Positions 36,140 through 45,709 of a stretch of DNA of 64,000 bases are shown here, piece after piece (positions within the stretch are counted from its first letter, which is position 1; every line of letters starts with the position of its first letter). The position numbers and the translations under genes are program-made. The DNA comes from BOG-931 sp963761525 (GTDB taxonomy: Bacteria > Pseudomonadota > Alphaproteobacteria > Rhizobiales > Xanthobacteraceae): NCBI GenBank assembly GCA_963761525.1, contig CAVXHG010000006.1:496001-560000 (forward strand), given 5' to 3'. Under the pieces are notes generated by a model. That model did not search any database. It worked only from the letters and a program-made list of their open reading frames with translations, and was not told the origin of the DNA.

Positions 36140-36988
36140 GAAGTCAGTTTCTTGCGATCTTCGCCGAAAAATTTGTTCAGCTCCGGATTGCTGATCAGAC
36201 CGGCAAAGCTGTCGAACCGGCCCTCCTGGGCAATCTCGGTCGCACTCTTGATGAAAGCGTGCATGGCAACGCGGGCGAGCGAGCCGCCGACGCTGATGCG
36301 GCGTACGCCCATCGCCGCGATATCGCTGACCGTGAAGCCGAACGCGTTGCTGTTGAGAAAATTCACCGGCTTCGGCGCCACCGCTTTCACAACAGCTTCG
36401 ATCTGTTCGCGGGTTTTGATGCCAGGCGCATAGAGGCAATCAGCGCCGGCGGCGGCGTAGGCTTTGAGCCGGCGAATTGCATCGTCGAGATCGTTGACGC
36501 CGCGAACGAAATTCTCCGCGCGCGCCGTAAACACCACGTCACCGCCGGCGCGATCGACTGCGGCCCGAGCGGCCTTGACCCGCGCCACGGCAGTATCGAG
36601 GTCGTAAAGCGGCGTCGTCGAATTGTTCGGGGAGTCCTCGATCGACAATCCAGCGACTCCGGTTGCGATGCAGCGAGTCACATGCTCCGCCACGCTTTCG
36701 GGGCTGTCGGCAAGACCATCCTCAAAATCGGCGTTGAGCGGTATGTCAGTCGCTTCGGCCAGCTCCTTGAAATGCGCCAGCACCATTTCGAGGATCTTGC
36801 CCACCGTCAGGAAAGCCCAGCGCATGGGCGTGGCCGGAACTGGTCGTCGCCAGCGCTTTGAAACCCAGGCTCTGCAAATACCGCGCGGTGCCTACGTTCC
36901 ACGGATTGGGAATGACGAAACACCCGGCTTCGTGGAGCTTACGGAATGTCTTGCGCTTTTCGGCGACTGACGGACGTGAAGCAGACAT
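36136..36988 (-). CDS. isocitrate lyase/PEP mutase family protein, one frameshift
   Basis: Two frames encode one 283-residue member of the isocitrate lyase/phosphoenolpyruvate phosphomutase superfamily. The N-terminus is MSASRPSVAEKRKTFRKLHE with CFVIPNPWNVGTARYLQSLG; the rest has IPLNADFEDG, VVFTARAENFVRG and ADCLYAPGI. They join when one base is removed in a GGG run at 36800-36802, giving FPDGGKILEMVLAHF. Family members cleave C-C or C-P bonds of 2-oxo acid-like substrates such as 2-methylisocitrate or oxaloacetate. Its place in the cluster suggests cleavage of a sugar-acid intermediate. Confidence 0.75.
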
Positions 36989-37001
36989 GATTAACTCCCG
37001 G

Positions 37002-37082
37002 CACTAGTGGAGCTTTAATTCAAACATTCGCTCGGTGTGGTTGCGGAGACGGGAGGCGAATGTTTGAATCGAACCACTAGTG
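37002..37082. repeat. large nested palindrome over the stop of the IlvD/Edd gene
   Basis: ATTCAAACATTCGC (37018-37031) pairs with GCGAATGTTTGAAT (37056-37069), a perfect 14-bp inverted repeat. It is flanked by CACTAGTGG (37002-37010) and CCACTAGTG (37074-37082), which also pair. The TAG of the dehydratase (37077-37079) lies inside the outer arm. It may be an inserted repeat element or an mRNA hairpin between the dehydratase and the PEP-mutase family gene. Confidence 0.8.
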
Positions 37083-38888
37083 ATTGTCGCGCGGCAGCGA
37101 AGTTTGCGCAACACGCTGATATTTGATCGCCGGTTCGAGCACCATGCCGTCGCCGAGTTGCTCGACCATGGAGCGCTGGATTTCCTGCCACGGCGTCTGG
37201 CTCGGCGGATAGGGATAACCACCGCTCTCCTGTAGCGCTGCGCGCCGGGCATTCAATTCGTCCGCCGAGATCAGAATATCGGCAGTGCCTTTGTTGAGGT
37301 CGATGCGAACCCGATCGCCGGTCTCAAGCAGCGCAAGTCCGCCCCCTGCTGCCGCTTCCGGCGAGGCATTGAGGATCGATGGCGAACCCGAGGTACCGGA
37401 CTGGCGGCCATCGCCGATGCAGGCGAGCGCGGTGATGCCTTTTTTGATCAAGGCCGCCGGTGGCTGCATGTTCACCACTTCCGCCGAGCCCGGATAGCCG
37501 ATCGCACCGGCGCCGCGCATGAACAGGATCGAATGCTCGTCGATGCCGAGCGACGGATCTTCGATACGGTGGTGATAATCCTCCGGTCCGTCGAACACGA
37601 CCGCGCGGCCTTCAAAAGCGTTCGGGCTCTTTGGATCGGATAGATAACGCTTGCGGAACTCCTCGGAGATCACGCTGGTTTTCATGATCGCGGAATCGAA
37701 CAGATTGCCGTGCAGCACCTTGAAGCCGGCGTGCGCCTTTAGCGGCTTGTCGTACGAGCAGATCACTTCGGCGTTGTGATTTTTAGCGCGCGCCAGGTTT
37801 TCCTTGACCGTCTTGCCGTTGACGGTGAGCGCATCGCCATGAAGCTTCCCTGCCGCGTCGAGTTCACGCAGCACCGCGGGCAGACCGCCGGCGCGATAAT
37901 AATCTTCGCCAAGATAAGCGCCGGCAGGCTGCATATTGACCAGAAGCGGCACGTCGTAACCGATCTTCTCCCAATCGTCGATCGCAAGCCTTACGCCGAT
38001 ATGGCGTGCGATCGCGTTGACGTGGATCGGGGCGTTGGTTGAACCGCCGATCGCCGAGCACGCGACAATCGCATTTTCAAATGCAGCGCGGGTGAGAATG
38101 TCCGACGGCTTCAAATCTTCATGCACGATCTCGACGGCACGTACGCCGGTGTCATAAGCGATCTGACCGCGCTCGCGGTACGGCGCCGGGATCGCGGCGC
38201 AGCCGGGCAATGCCATGCCCAGCGCTTCGGCCATCGCATTCATGGTCGACGCCGTTCCCATGGTGTTGCAATGGCCGACCGACGGCGCGGAGTTGGCGAC
38301 GATCTCGATGAATTCCTTGTAGTCGATCTTGCCGGCTGCCTGATCCTGACGCGCCTGCCAGATCAGCGTGCCTGAGCCCATCAGCTTGCCGTCTTGCACG
38401 TGATTGAGCATCGGCCCGCCGCACAACACGATCGCCGGAGTGTTGACTGTCGCTGCCGCCATCAAACAAGCCGGCGTGGTTTTGTCACAGCCTGTCATCA
38501 GCACCACGCCATCAAGCGGATAGCCGTACAGCACTTCCACCAGACCGAGATAAGCAAGATTGCGATCGAGCGCCGCGGTCGGACGCTTGCCGGTTTCCTG
38601 GATCGGATGCACCGGAAATTCCATCGCGATACCGCCGGCATCGCGGATGCCGGCACGAACGCGCTCGGCAAGCTGGAGGTGATGCCGATTGCACGGACTT
38701 AGATCCGAACCAGTTTGGGCAATGCCGATGATGGGCCGGCCCGACGTTAGTTCAGTGCGGGTCAGGCCATAATTCAGATAGCGCTCCAAATAGAGCGCGG
38801 TCATGCTCGGATTTTCAGGATTGTCGAACCATAATTGCGACCGCAGACGGCGCGATTTTGAGCCCTGCGATTTTTTGATATCAGCCAT
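37077..38888 (-). CDS. IlvD/Edd family dehydratase, sugar-acid type
   Basis: A 603-residue iron-sulfur dehydratase. Cluster cysteines lie in SDLSPCNRHH (about 65), TGCDKTTPACL (about 133) and GHCNTMGTAST (about 206). The IlvD/Edd family covers dihydroxy-acid, 6-phosphogluconate, arabonate and xylonate dehydratases. The LTSGRPIIGIAQTGSDLSPC start and the neighbours (DenD-like dehydrogenase, PEP-mutase family protein, SDR) favour a sugar-acid dehydratase over IlvD, which is inference. The gene heads the minus-strand cluster. Its 3' end runs into the nested palindrome. Confidence 0.87.
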   Translation of the reverse strand: MADIKKSQGSKSRRLRSQLWFDNPENPSMTALYLERYLNYGLTRTELTSGRPIIGIAQTGSDLSPCNRHHLQLAERVRAGIRDAGGIAMEFPVHPIQETGKRPTAALDRNLAYLGLVEVLYGYPLDGVVLMTGCDKTTPACLMAAATVNTPAIVLCGGPMLNHVQDGKLMGSGTLIWQARQDQAAGKIDYKEFIEIVANSAPSVGHCNTMGTASTMNAMAEALGMALPGCAAIPAPYRERGQIAYDTGVRAVEIVHEDLKPSDILTRAAFENAIVACSAIGGSTNAPIHVNAIARHIGVRLAIDDWEKIGYDVPLLVNMQPAGAYLGEDYYRAGGLPAVLRELDAAGKLHGDALTVNGKTVKENLARAKNHNAEVICSYDKPLKAHAGFKVLHGNLFDSAIMKTSVISEEFRKRYLSDPKSPNAFEGRAVVFDGPEDYHHRIEDPSLGIDEHSILFMRGAGAIGYPGSAEVVNMQPPAALIKKGITALACIGDGRQSGTSGSPSILNASPEAAAGGGLALLETGDRVRIDLNKGTADILISADELNARRAALQESGGYPYPPSQTPWQEIQRSMVEQLGDGMVLEPAIKYQRVAQTSLPRDNH

Positions 38889-39210
38889 CGATTTCTCCCG
38901 GCGCTTCTCCCGCAGTGTCTAGATATGGCGCATTAACGCCCCGCGGGAACCACTCAATCTGATCTTTCAATTCATGAAAGCGAGAGCTGTTCTACGGCGC
39001 CCGCCAAATGGGCAATTTCATGCCCTCGCAAGCCTGCTCTGTAAAAATTCAATCGTTAATGCTGCATTGCAATATATTAAGGTAATGTGACGCATAAAAA
39101 TGGCGTTAATAATCTGATATTCCATAACATATTAGTGAACAAGCGAATCTTGTGCATCGCACAATAATCAGTAAGTAGGCGGCAAGGGTGATCGGACACG
39201 GAGATTCAAA
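38889..39210. other. AT-rich divergent intergenic region
   Basis: These 322 bp lie between the start of the dehydratase gene (minus) and the start of a small secreted protein gene (plus). No gene is visible. The stretch from about 39040 to 39180 is clearly AT-rich for this window, with several TTAAT and TAATA runs, so it likely holds promoters for both sides. I could not name a defined operator. Confidence 0.5.
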
Positions 39211-39432
39211 ATGAAATCGCTCAACACCAAGCTGCTGCTTTCGGCCCTCGGTATCGCGTTGCTCGCGACTCCCGCATTTGCGCAGAAGCCAACTCGTCAG
39301 GTTTCGCAGGAGCAATCAACCCAGTATCAGGTCCAAGCGCAGCCGTATCACAATGGCGATACCGTTAGCGGAAGCGCATCGAACCGCTTCGAGCAAGAGA
39401 ACGGCTTCTACGCCGGCAACCGAGCGCAGTAA
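39211..39432 (+). CDS. small secreted protein of unknown function
   Basis: A 73-residue protein with a clear Sec signal peptide (MKSLNTKLLLSALGIALLAT then PAFAQ; cleavage after residue 24). The mature part of about 49 residues is polar and Gln-rich (KPTRQVSQEQSTQYQVQAQP), with no cysteines. GGAG lies ten bases before the ATG. Similar short exported proteins are common in Bradyrhizobium-like genomes and remain uncharacterised. Three hairpins follow the stop codon. Confidence 0.7.
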   Translation: MKSLNTKLLLSALGIALLATPAFAQKPTRQVSQEQSTQYQVQAQPYHNGDTVSGSASNRFEQENGFYAGNRAQ

Positions 39433-39443
39433 TAGCGTCTCGA

Positions 39444-39467
39444 AACCGGAGCGCATACGCTCCGGTT
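39444..39467. repeat. hairpin just after the small secreted protein gene
   Basis: AACCGGAGCG (39444-39453) and CGCTCCGGTT (39458-39467) form a perfect 10-bp stem with loop CATA. No T tract follows, so it may protect the mRNA 3' end rather than terminate. Confidence 0.55.
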
Positions 39468-39526
39468 CCAGGAAAAGCCTGGGGCTGCTTCAGGCCGTTT
39501 GAGAACTGCGCGAGTCAGACAAGAAG

Positions 39527-39554
39527 GGCCGCATCGACAACGATGTGGCCTTTT
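39527..39554 (+). terminator. terminator-like hairpin
   Basis: GGCCGCATCG (39527-39536) pairs with CGATGTGGCC (39541-39550), with one G-T pair, loop ACAA and TTTT after the stem. Confidence 0.55.
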
Positions 39555-39582
39555 CCATGAGCTACGCAACCGCCTGAAGGGA

Positions 39583-39611
39583 AAAAGGTCCCACTTTTCC
39601 GGGACCTTTTT
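39583..39611. terminator. terminator-like hairpin, possibly bidirectional
   Basis: AAAAGGTCCC (39583-39592) pairs with GGGACCTTTT (39601-39610), loop ACTTTTCC. The flanking A and T runs suit termination on either strand. Confidence 0.65.
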
Positions 39612-39743
39612 GCGTTTCCTACACAGCCTGCCCGGCCCGGGGCTTCTTGTTTTTGCTGACCGATTACGTTCAACTTGCGACCAATATGACGGCTTCGAGG
39701 AACGCTACGGGAAACTCCAAACAGAGCGCCTAAAGGAAATGCC

Positions 39744-40923
39744 ATGCTGAAAACGGTTCCGGCTTTCGATCGCATTGGTGAGGAGAATGCTTTCGCCGTG
39801 TTGGCGCGCGCCAATGCACTTGCCGCGCAGGGCCGCGACATCATCAGCCTCGGCATCGGTCAGCCAGATTTCCGCACGCCGGACTTCATCGTCGAGGCCG
39901 CGATCAAGGCGCTACGCGACGGCCATCATGGCTACACGCCCGCGAACGGCATCCCACAGCTGCGTGAGGCGGTCGCCGCCGACCTGCACAAGCGCTACAA
40001 GGTCACGGTATCGCCCGATGAAGTCATGATCATGCCCGGCGGCAAGCCGACCATGTTCATGTCGATCTTGATGTTCGGCGAGCCGGGCGTCGACATCCTC
40101 TATCCGGACCCCGGCTTTCCGATTTATCGATCGATGATTGAATACACCGGCGCGCGGCCGATCCCGGTGCCGATTCGCGAGGAAAACAGCTTTGCATTCT
40201 CGGCGGAAGAAACGCTGAGGTTGATCACACCGCAGACCCGGCTGCTCATTATCAACTCGCCGGCCAATCCGACCGGTGGCGTCACGCCGAAGAGCGAGAT
40301 CGACAAGCTGGTCGCAGGTCTCGAGAAATTTCCCGACGTCTGCGTGATGTCAGACGAGATCTACGATCACATGGTCTATGACGGCGAGCAGCACGTTTGT
40401 TTGCTGTCTTATCCATCGATCCGTGACCGGCTGATCCTGCTCAACGGCTGGTCGAAAACTTACGCCATGACCGGCTGGCGGCTTGGCTACGCGGTGTGGC
40501 CCGGCAAGCTCTACGACTATGCACGCAAGCTCGCGGTCAACCTGCATTCCTGCGTCAATGCCTCCGCGCAATATGCCGGCCTTGCCGCGCTCACCGGGCC
40601 GCAGGACGAAGTGAAAAGATGGTCGCCGAGTTCGACAGACGGCGCAAAGTCGTGGTCGCGGGCTTGAATAAGCTGCCCGGCGTCTCGTGCGCAACGCCGA
40701 AAGGCGCGTTCTATGCGTTTCCGAACGTCAAACAAACCGGCTGGAAGGCGAAAGAGCTAGCCAACACGCTGCTCAACGACACCGGCGTCGTCACCATCGG
40801 TGGGCCCGACTTTGGCATTCTTGGCGAAGGCTATCTGCGGCTGTCCTATGCCAACTCGACCGAAAACATCCTGAAAGCGCTCGACCGCATGGGCAAGTTT
40901 TTGTCGAACCGAAAGCCGCGTGA
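39744..40923 (+). CDS. class I/II pyridoxal-phosphate aminotransferase, frameshifted
   Basis: An aspartate-aminotransferase-like enzyme of about 390 residues read in two frames. The first has GIGQPDFRTPDFIVEAA, NSPANPTGGVTP, MSDEIYDHMVYDGE and the PLP-lysine region LNGWSKTYAMTGWRLGY. The second continues EKMVAEFDRRRKVV to KALDRMGKFLSNRK. Adding one G at about 40613 restores GPQDEVEKMVAEF. The second frame then stays open to 41209, overlapping the next gene, so a second indel probably hides the true stop; TGA at 40921-40923 lies in the neighbouring frame right after NRKPR. The substrate is not clear. Confidence 0.75.
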
Positions 40924-41059
40924 CCTTTTCCTCGCAGTCATTCCTGCGTCCTGGCCAGGCGCGAGGCGTCGTCTGACGCTATTGTCCCGGCCATCCACGT
41001 CTTTAGGCTCTCCGTCATCAAAACGCATGTCCCACATAAGCACGGCTGAGGGAGGCCAA

Positions 41060-42308
41060 ATGTCTAACGCATCTCTCCGAAGAACAGAAACTGATGCGGC
41101 AGTCATGCCGCGACTTCGTCGACGACGTCATTCTTCCGTTCATTCGCAGCGACTGGCAACGCGAATGGTCGATGGCACCGGAAGACCGGCTGCCACCGTC
41201 GATCCTTGAAGGCGCCGAAAAAGTCGGCATCAGAACGCTCGGCGTGCCGGAGGAATTCGGCGGTATCGAACTCGACCGCGCCAGCGAGGTGCAAACCTTC
41301 GCGCTGATTGCCGAGGAGATCGCCCGCGGCGATTCAGGCCTTGCCGACAAGCTGGTACAGAACTGGAAAGTCTCGGTGCTGTTGCGCAACGTCGCGCCTC
41401 GGCACTTGCAGGAAAAATGGTTCAAGCGGCTGCTTGACGATCCACAATTTCTGCTCGCGCATTGTTTGACTGAGCCGCGCGGCGCATCGGACCGCTGGCT
41501 TCCTTATAACGTACCGGAAGCCGCGATGCAGACCCGCGCGGTGAAGAAGAACGGCGAATGGATCATCAACGGCCGCAAGCAATTCATTTCCAATGGCTAC
41601 GATGCAAGCCTGTTCGTGGTCTACGCCAACACCAATCAGCAAGTCGGCATGCTGCAGGGCACATCGAGTTTCCTGGTGCCGCGCGGCACGCCGGGACTGA
41701 CGATCGCGCGTTGCAATGAAACGCTTGGCTGCCGCTTCATGAACAACGGCGAGCTGGTATTCGAGGACATGCGCGTACCAGAGGATCATCTCCTGGTCGA
41801 AAGCGACGCGCTCGGCAAGGCGGCGGTCTATTTTCGTCCCGGCAAGATCATCCAGGCGGCAAAGAATCTGGGCGTCGGCGTGCGCGCTTTCGAGGTCACT
41901 TCGGATTACGTACAAAACTACGTCCAGGGTGGCCGTATCCTGATCAAGCATCAGGCCGTGGCGCTGCGGCTTGCCGACATGGCGACTCGCATCGAAGCGG
42001 TGCGGGCTTTGCTGGACCGCGCTTCACGAGCCGTTGATGACAACGCGCCCGATGCCGACGCGCTGTGCAACATGGCCAAGGTGTTTGCCTCGGAAGAGAT
42101 CATGAAGGTCGCGCAACATGCGGTCGAGCTGCATGGCGGCAACGGCATGATGCTCGATTTTGGCGTCGAAAAGCTTTTGCGGGATGCCGCAATTTTTCTG
42201 CATATGGATGCCACCGTAGACATCTCGAAGCTGAAGATCGTCAAGTCGCTGTTCCCGCACACTGCCGGCAAATATGCCGGGCCGGAGAGATTAGCTCTTC
42301 TGGGATAG
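41060..42308 (+). CDS. acyl-CoA dehydrogenase, frameshift near the start
   Basis: A 415-residue flavoprotein after correction. The start ATG at 41060 has GGAGG five bases upstream. With one base removed near 41072 it reads MSNALSEEQKLMRQSCRDFV and runs into the long frame. Family motifs include MLQGTSSFLVPRGTPGLTIA, the RFMNNGELVFEDMRVPEDH substrate/FAD region and AQHAVELHGGNGMMLDFGVEKLLRDA at the C-terminus. Acyl-CoA dehydrogenases make the alpha,beta double bond of acyl-CoA. The acyl chain cannot be told. It converges on an EamA transporter gene with 18 bp of overlap. Confidence 0.82.
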
Positions 42309-43181
42309 CCGAAAGCCGATCACCACAATGGCCAGCCCAAGCAGTTGCCATGCGCTGGGTAGTTCACCGAGTGTTAGCGCGCCGATGACCAGCGCAAATG
42401 GCGGCACCAATGCGGGATACAGCGCCGCGCGGCCGGCCCCGAGCAACACGACGGCGCGGGTAAACAGATAGACGGCACCCGCGCCGGCAAACAGGCCCTG
42501 CACCACAGCTTGCAGCAAATTCTCCAGAAAACCTGCCGCAATGAAATTCTGATAGCTGAAATACAGCAACGGCAATCCAGCCAGTGACAGCACGCTCGTC
42601 ACCGCCATGGCTCGCGTGGCATCGATATGCCAGAGCCGCAACAGCATGCCGAAGACCGCGAAGGACGCACCGGCTGCGGCAAACAACAGATCGCCGGTAA
42701 AGCCGCTGCGGCCCATGGTGCTCAGCGCCTCTACCCCAATCACGCACAGCCCGAGCACAATAGTGAGCGCGCCGGCGATCCGGCGCGGCGGCAACGGCTC
42801 GTGCAGGACCAGCCGCGCCAGCACCAGTCCACCGAGAGCGGCGCACGAGGGCTGTATGATGGTGCCGTGGCCTAACGGCACGAACAGGTAGCCAAAGTAG
42901 CTCCACAGCGCGAGCGGCAGGCCGCCAAAGACCGTGATGAGGATGCCACGGCGCCAGCCGAGACCGCCTAGATTGCTCAAGCCCCCGGCTGCGATGACCG
43001 GCAGCAGGACGATGCCGGGCCACACGAAGCGGTGGAGGGCCAGCACCAGAGGCGACATTCCTGCGAGCACGCCGTGGCGCGCGGCGACGAAGCCAAGCGC
43101 CCAGCACAACGCCGAGCCAGCGCCGCACAGCACGCCTAAAATAGGCGGCTTTTGGACGGGCACGAAAATCGGCTGTTCCAT
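42291..43181 (-). CDS. EamA/DMT-family transporter
   Basis: A 296-residue membrane protein with about ten hydrophobic helices in two EamA repeats (for example LCGAGSALCWALGFVAARHG and AGALTIVLGLCVIGVEAL). DMT-superfamily exporters move metabolites such as amino acids or drugs. The ATG at 43181 overlaps the 3' end of modC by 46 bp on the same strand. There is only a weak ribosome-binding site, so a slightly later start is possible. Confidence 0.83.
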   Translation of the reverse strand: MEQPIFVPVQKPPILGVLCGAGSALCWALGFVAARHGVLAGMSPLVLALHRFVWPGIVLLPVIAAGGLSNLGGLGWRRGILITVFGGLPLALWSYFGYLFVPLGHGTIIQPSCAALGGLVLARLVLHEPLPPRRIAGALTIVLGLCVIGVEALSTMGRSGFTGDLLFAAAGASFAVFGMLLRLWHIDATRAMAVTSVLSLAGLPLLYFSYQNFIAAGFLENLLQAVVQGLFAGAGAVYLFTRAVVLLGAGRAALYPALVPPFALVIGALTLGELPSAWQLLGLAIVVIGFRLSQKS

Positions 43182-43954
43182 CTCGTCGCGACCATAGTCA
43201 CCGCGATTGGGCGGAACAACACGCGTTCTACTGAAAGGCGTCTTCGCGCCGCGCGAAGCCCGTTCAGAGCAAATCTGAAATCCGCGTCCTTGATCAACTC
43301 GAGACCGCCGGTCGCAACAACCTTGCCGCCGTCAAGCAACACCACCTCTGTCGCAATGCGACGGACCTCGGCAGGCGTATGGCTGACATAGACGATCGGA
43401 ACTTTAGTCTCGTCACGTAACCTCACGAGGTAAGGCAGGATTTCCCGCTTGTGCCCGGCATCGAGCGAGGCGAGCGGTTCATCGAGCAACAAAAGCTTCG
43501 GCCGCGTCAACAGTGCGCGGCCGACCGCGATACGCTGGCGCTCGCCGCCGGAAAGCATGCTCGGCCGCCGATCGAGCAGGTGGCCAATGTCCAGCAGCGC
43601 GGCGGTGCGATCGAAGTCCTTGCTGTCGCGCGGCTGGCGGCTCATGCGCCGGCCGTAGTCGAGATTTTGGCGCACCGACAGATGCGGAAACAGCCGGCCC
43701 TCCTGAAACACGTAGCCGATCCGGCGCTTGTGCGGCGGCACGTCAATGCCGCGTGCGGAGTCGAACAGCACGGTGTCGTCGAGCGCGATTGTTCCGCGAT
43801 CCGGCCGGAGCAGACCGGCGATCATGTTCACCAGCGAGGTCTTGCCCGAGCCTGAGGGGCCGAACAGCGCGGTTGCGCCACCTGCGACCTGAAATTTCAC
43901 ACTCGCTGTGAATGCGCCGAGCTTTTTGTCGACATCAACAGCAAGCACGGTCAA
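43136..43954 (-). CDS. modC: molybdate ABC transporter ATP-binding protein
   Basis: A protein of about 272 residues with Walker A FGPSGSGKTS, signature LSGGERQRIAVGRAL and Walker B LLLLDEPLASLD. It energises the ModAB molybdate importer. The modB stop overlaps a TTG (43954-43952) read as TTGA; a GTG at 43948 is the other plausible start. ModC proteins are usually near 350 residues with a C-terminal Mop/TOBE domain. Here the sequence ends with a short basic tail (NGLRAARRR to SKSRLF), so the Mop domain is missing or lost by a frameshift. Confidence 0.87.
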   Translation of the reverse strand: MTVLAVDVDKKLGAFTASVKFQVAGGATALFGPSGSGKTSLVNMIAGLLRPDRGTIALDDTVLFDSARGIDVPPHKRRIGYVFQEGRLFPHLSVRQNLDYGRRMSRQPRDSKDFDRTAALLDIGHLLDRRPSMLSGGERQRIAVGRALLTRPKLLLLDEPLASLDAGHKREILPYLVRLRDETKVPIVYVSHTPAEVRRIATEVVLLDGGKVVATGGLELIKDADFRFALNGLRAARRRLSVERVLFRPIAVTMVATRWNSRFSCPSKSRLF

Positions 43955-44646
43955 CCACCGTGAAAACGGATCGCGGCGCGGCGCGACAGCCACTCTGACG
44001 CGATCAGAGCGGCGAATGCGAGTGCGATCGAAATCAGGACCAGCCGTCCCGCCTCGGCATCACTGCCGGGGATTTGTGTCAGGGTGTAGATCGCAGCCGA
44101 GATGGTCTGTGTCTGGCCGGGAATATTGGCGACGAACGTGATCGTAGCGCCGAACTCGCCAAGCGCGCGTGCAAAGCACAGCACGACGCCGACGATCACG
44201 CCGGGCAACGCCAGCGGCAGCGTGATCGTCAGGAATACCCACAGATTATTGGCTCCGAGTGTGGATGCAGCGTCCTCGAGTTTGCGATCGATCGCTTCGA
44301 GCGCCTGCCGGATTGGCCGCACCATCAGGGGAAAACCCATCACACCGCAGGACAGTACCGCTCCAGTCCAGCGGAACGAAAGCACGACGCCAAACCAATC
44401 ATAGAGGAATTCGCCGATCGGTCCGCGCCGCCCGAATGAAATCAAGAGCAGATACCCCGTAACAACCGGCGGCAGCACCAGCGGCAGGAACACCAGACCA
44501 TCGAGTAAGGTTTTGCCCCAGAAATCCTTGCGGGCGAGCAGCCATCCGACCGCGATGCCTAGCGGCAACGCGAATACCGTCGCTACAATCGAAATGCGCA
44601 GGGACAGCGCGACCGCAGTCCATTCTTCGGGCGTGAGGCCGAGCAC
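43951..44646 (-). CDS. modB: molybdate ABC transporter permease
   Basis: A 231-residue inner-membrane permease with five or more helices and the ABC-permease EAA-type loop (AASTLGANNLWVFLTITLPLALPGVI). It forms the channel for molybdate with ModC. The likely start is GTG at 44646 (VLGLTPEEWTAV). It lies 34 bp after modA and overlaps modC, so modABC form one operon. Confidence 0.92.
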   Translation of the reverse strand: MLGLTPEEWTAVALSLRISIVATVFALPLGIAVGWLLARKDFWGKTLLDGLVFLPLVLPPVVTGYLLLISFGRRGPIGEFLYDWFGVVLSFRWTGAVLSCGVMGFPLMVRPIRQALEAIDRKLEDAASTLGANNLWVFLTITLPLALPGVIVGVVLCFARALGEFGATITFVANIPGQTQTISAAIYTLTQIPGSDAEAGRLVLISIALAFAALIASEWLSRRAAIRFHGG

Positions 44647-44680
44647 GATCGTCCTGACGGTTTCCGGCGGATCCGGTCGA

Positions 44681-45464
44681 TTACTTTACCAGAACGGTGA
44701 AGCCGTACTTCTCAAAAATCGTCTTGGCGGCCGCCGAGCGCAGGAATGCCAAATACGGCCGTTGCGTCGGGCTTGGCACTCACGGTCGCGGCCACCGGGT
44801 AGATGATCGGATCATGCGAGTCTTCCGGGAACGTAGCTACGATCTTCACGCCCGGTTCGACCTTGGCATCGGTCGAATAAACGATGCCAAGCGGGGCTTC
44901 GCCACGAGCGACAAGGGTCAGCGCGGCGCGGACGTTCTGCGTCATTGCCATTTTTGGCTCAACGGCCGACCAGACGCCCAGTTTTTGCAGCGCCGCTTGA
45001 GCATAGATCCCAACCGGCACGGCCTTCACGTCGCCGGTGGCGATATGGCCGTCGCCGGCAAGGCCTGCGAGATCGAAGCCTGGCTTGATGGTGACGTTGC
45101 TGATCTTGGAATCCTTCGGCGCGATCAGCACCAGTTCGTTGCCGAGCAGATTGACCTTCGTACTGTCGTTGATCAGCTTCTTCTGCGAACCGTAGTCCAT
45201 CCACTTCAGGTCAGCGGAAACGAACACGTCGGCGGGGGCGCCGCCTTCGATCTGCTTCATCAGCGTCGAGCTTGCGTCGTAGCTGGCGGCGACCTTGACG
45301 CCGCTTTGTTTGGTGTAGGCCGCATCGACATCGTCGAGCGCATTCTTCATCGAGGCGGCGGCGAACACAGTGATGGATTTTTCCTGCGCATGGGCTGCGC
45401 CGGAAACGGCGGCAATCGAAAATGCGGCGCTGAGCGCCAGGACGACTGATCTTCTTGCAAGCAC
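44681..45464 (-). CDS. modA: molybdate-binding periplasmic protein, frameshift near the 3' end
   Basis: A 260-residue periplasmic substrate-binding protein with a Sec signal peptide (about 1-24, SGAAHA). Family segments include ITVFAAASMKNALDDV, ADVFVSADLKWMD, GNELVLIAPKDS and GIVYSTDAKVEPGV. The uncorrected frame ends FGIPALGGRQDDF. Removing one base near 44757 gives AYLAFLRSAAAKTIFEKYGF and TAA at 44681-44683, the standard ModA C-terminus. It binds molybdate and delivers it to ModBC. Confidence 0.88.
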
Positions 45465-45709
45465 GACGGTTCTCCAAATGATCTGGCCGCGCGCATGCGG
45501 TGCGCGCGAACCACGCGAATCTCGATGTCTGAGGGGCCGCCTTGTGAACCGTCGTTCGAGGCGTTAGCGGCGCGCGCCCAGCGCTCCGCCAGTGCTGGCA
45601 ACAATAGGCCCCCGGTTTGACACGAACAAGGCAGGCATTGTCGCACAGCGCGATGACTGACTCCGCAAGTGCCGTGCTATTATTCCTCCGAGATCGCGGG
45701 GAACGTCAC

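Larger units (their letters stand above)
39433..39743. other. intergenic region with three hairpins
   Basis: These 311 bp hold no convincing gene. They contain three successive inverted repeats (39444-39467, 39527-39550, 39583-39610) and then the upstream region of the aminotransferase gene, whose ATG at 39744 follows AAAGGAAATGCC. Confidence 0.55.
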
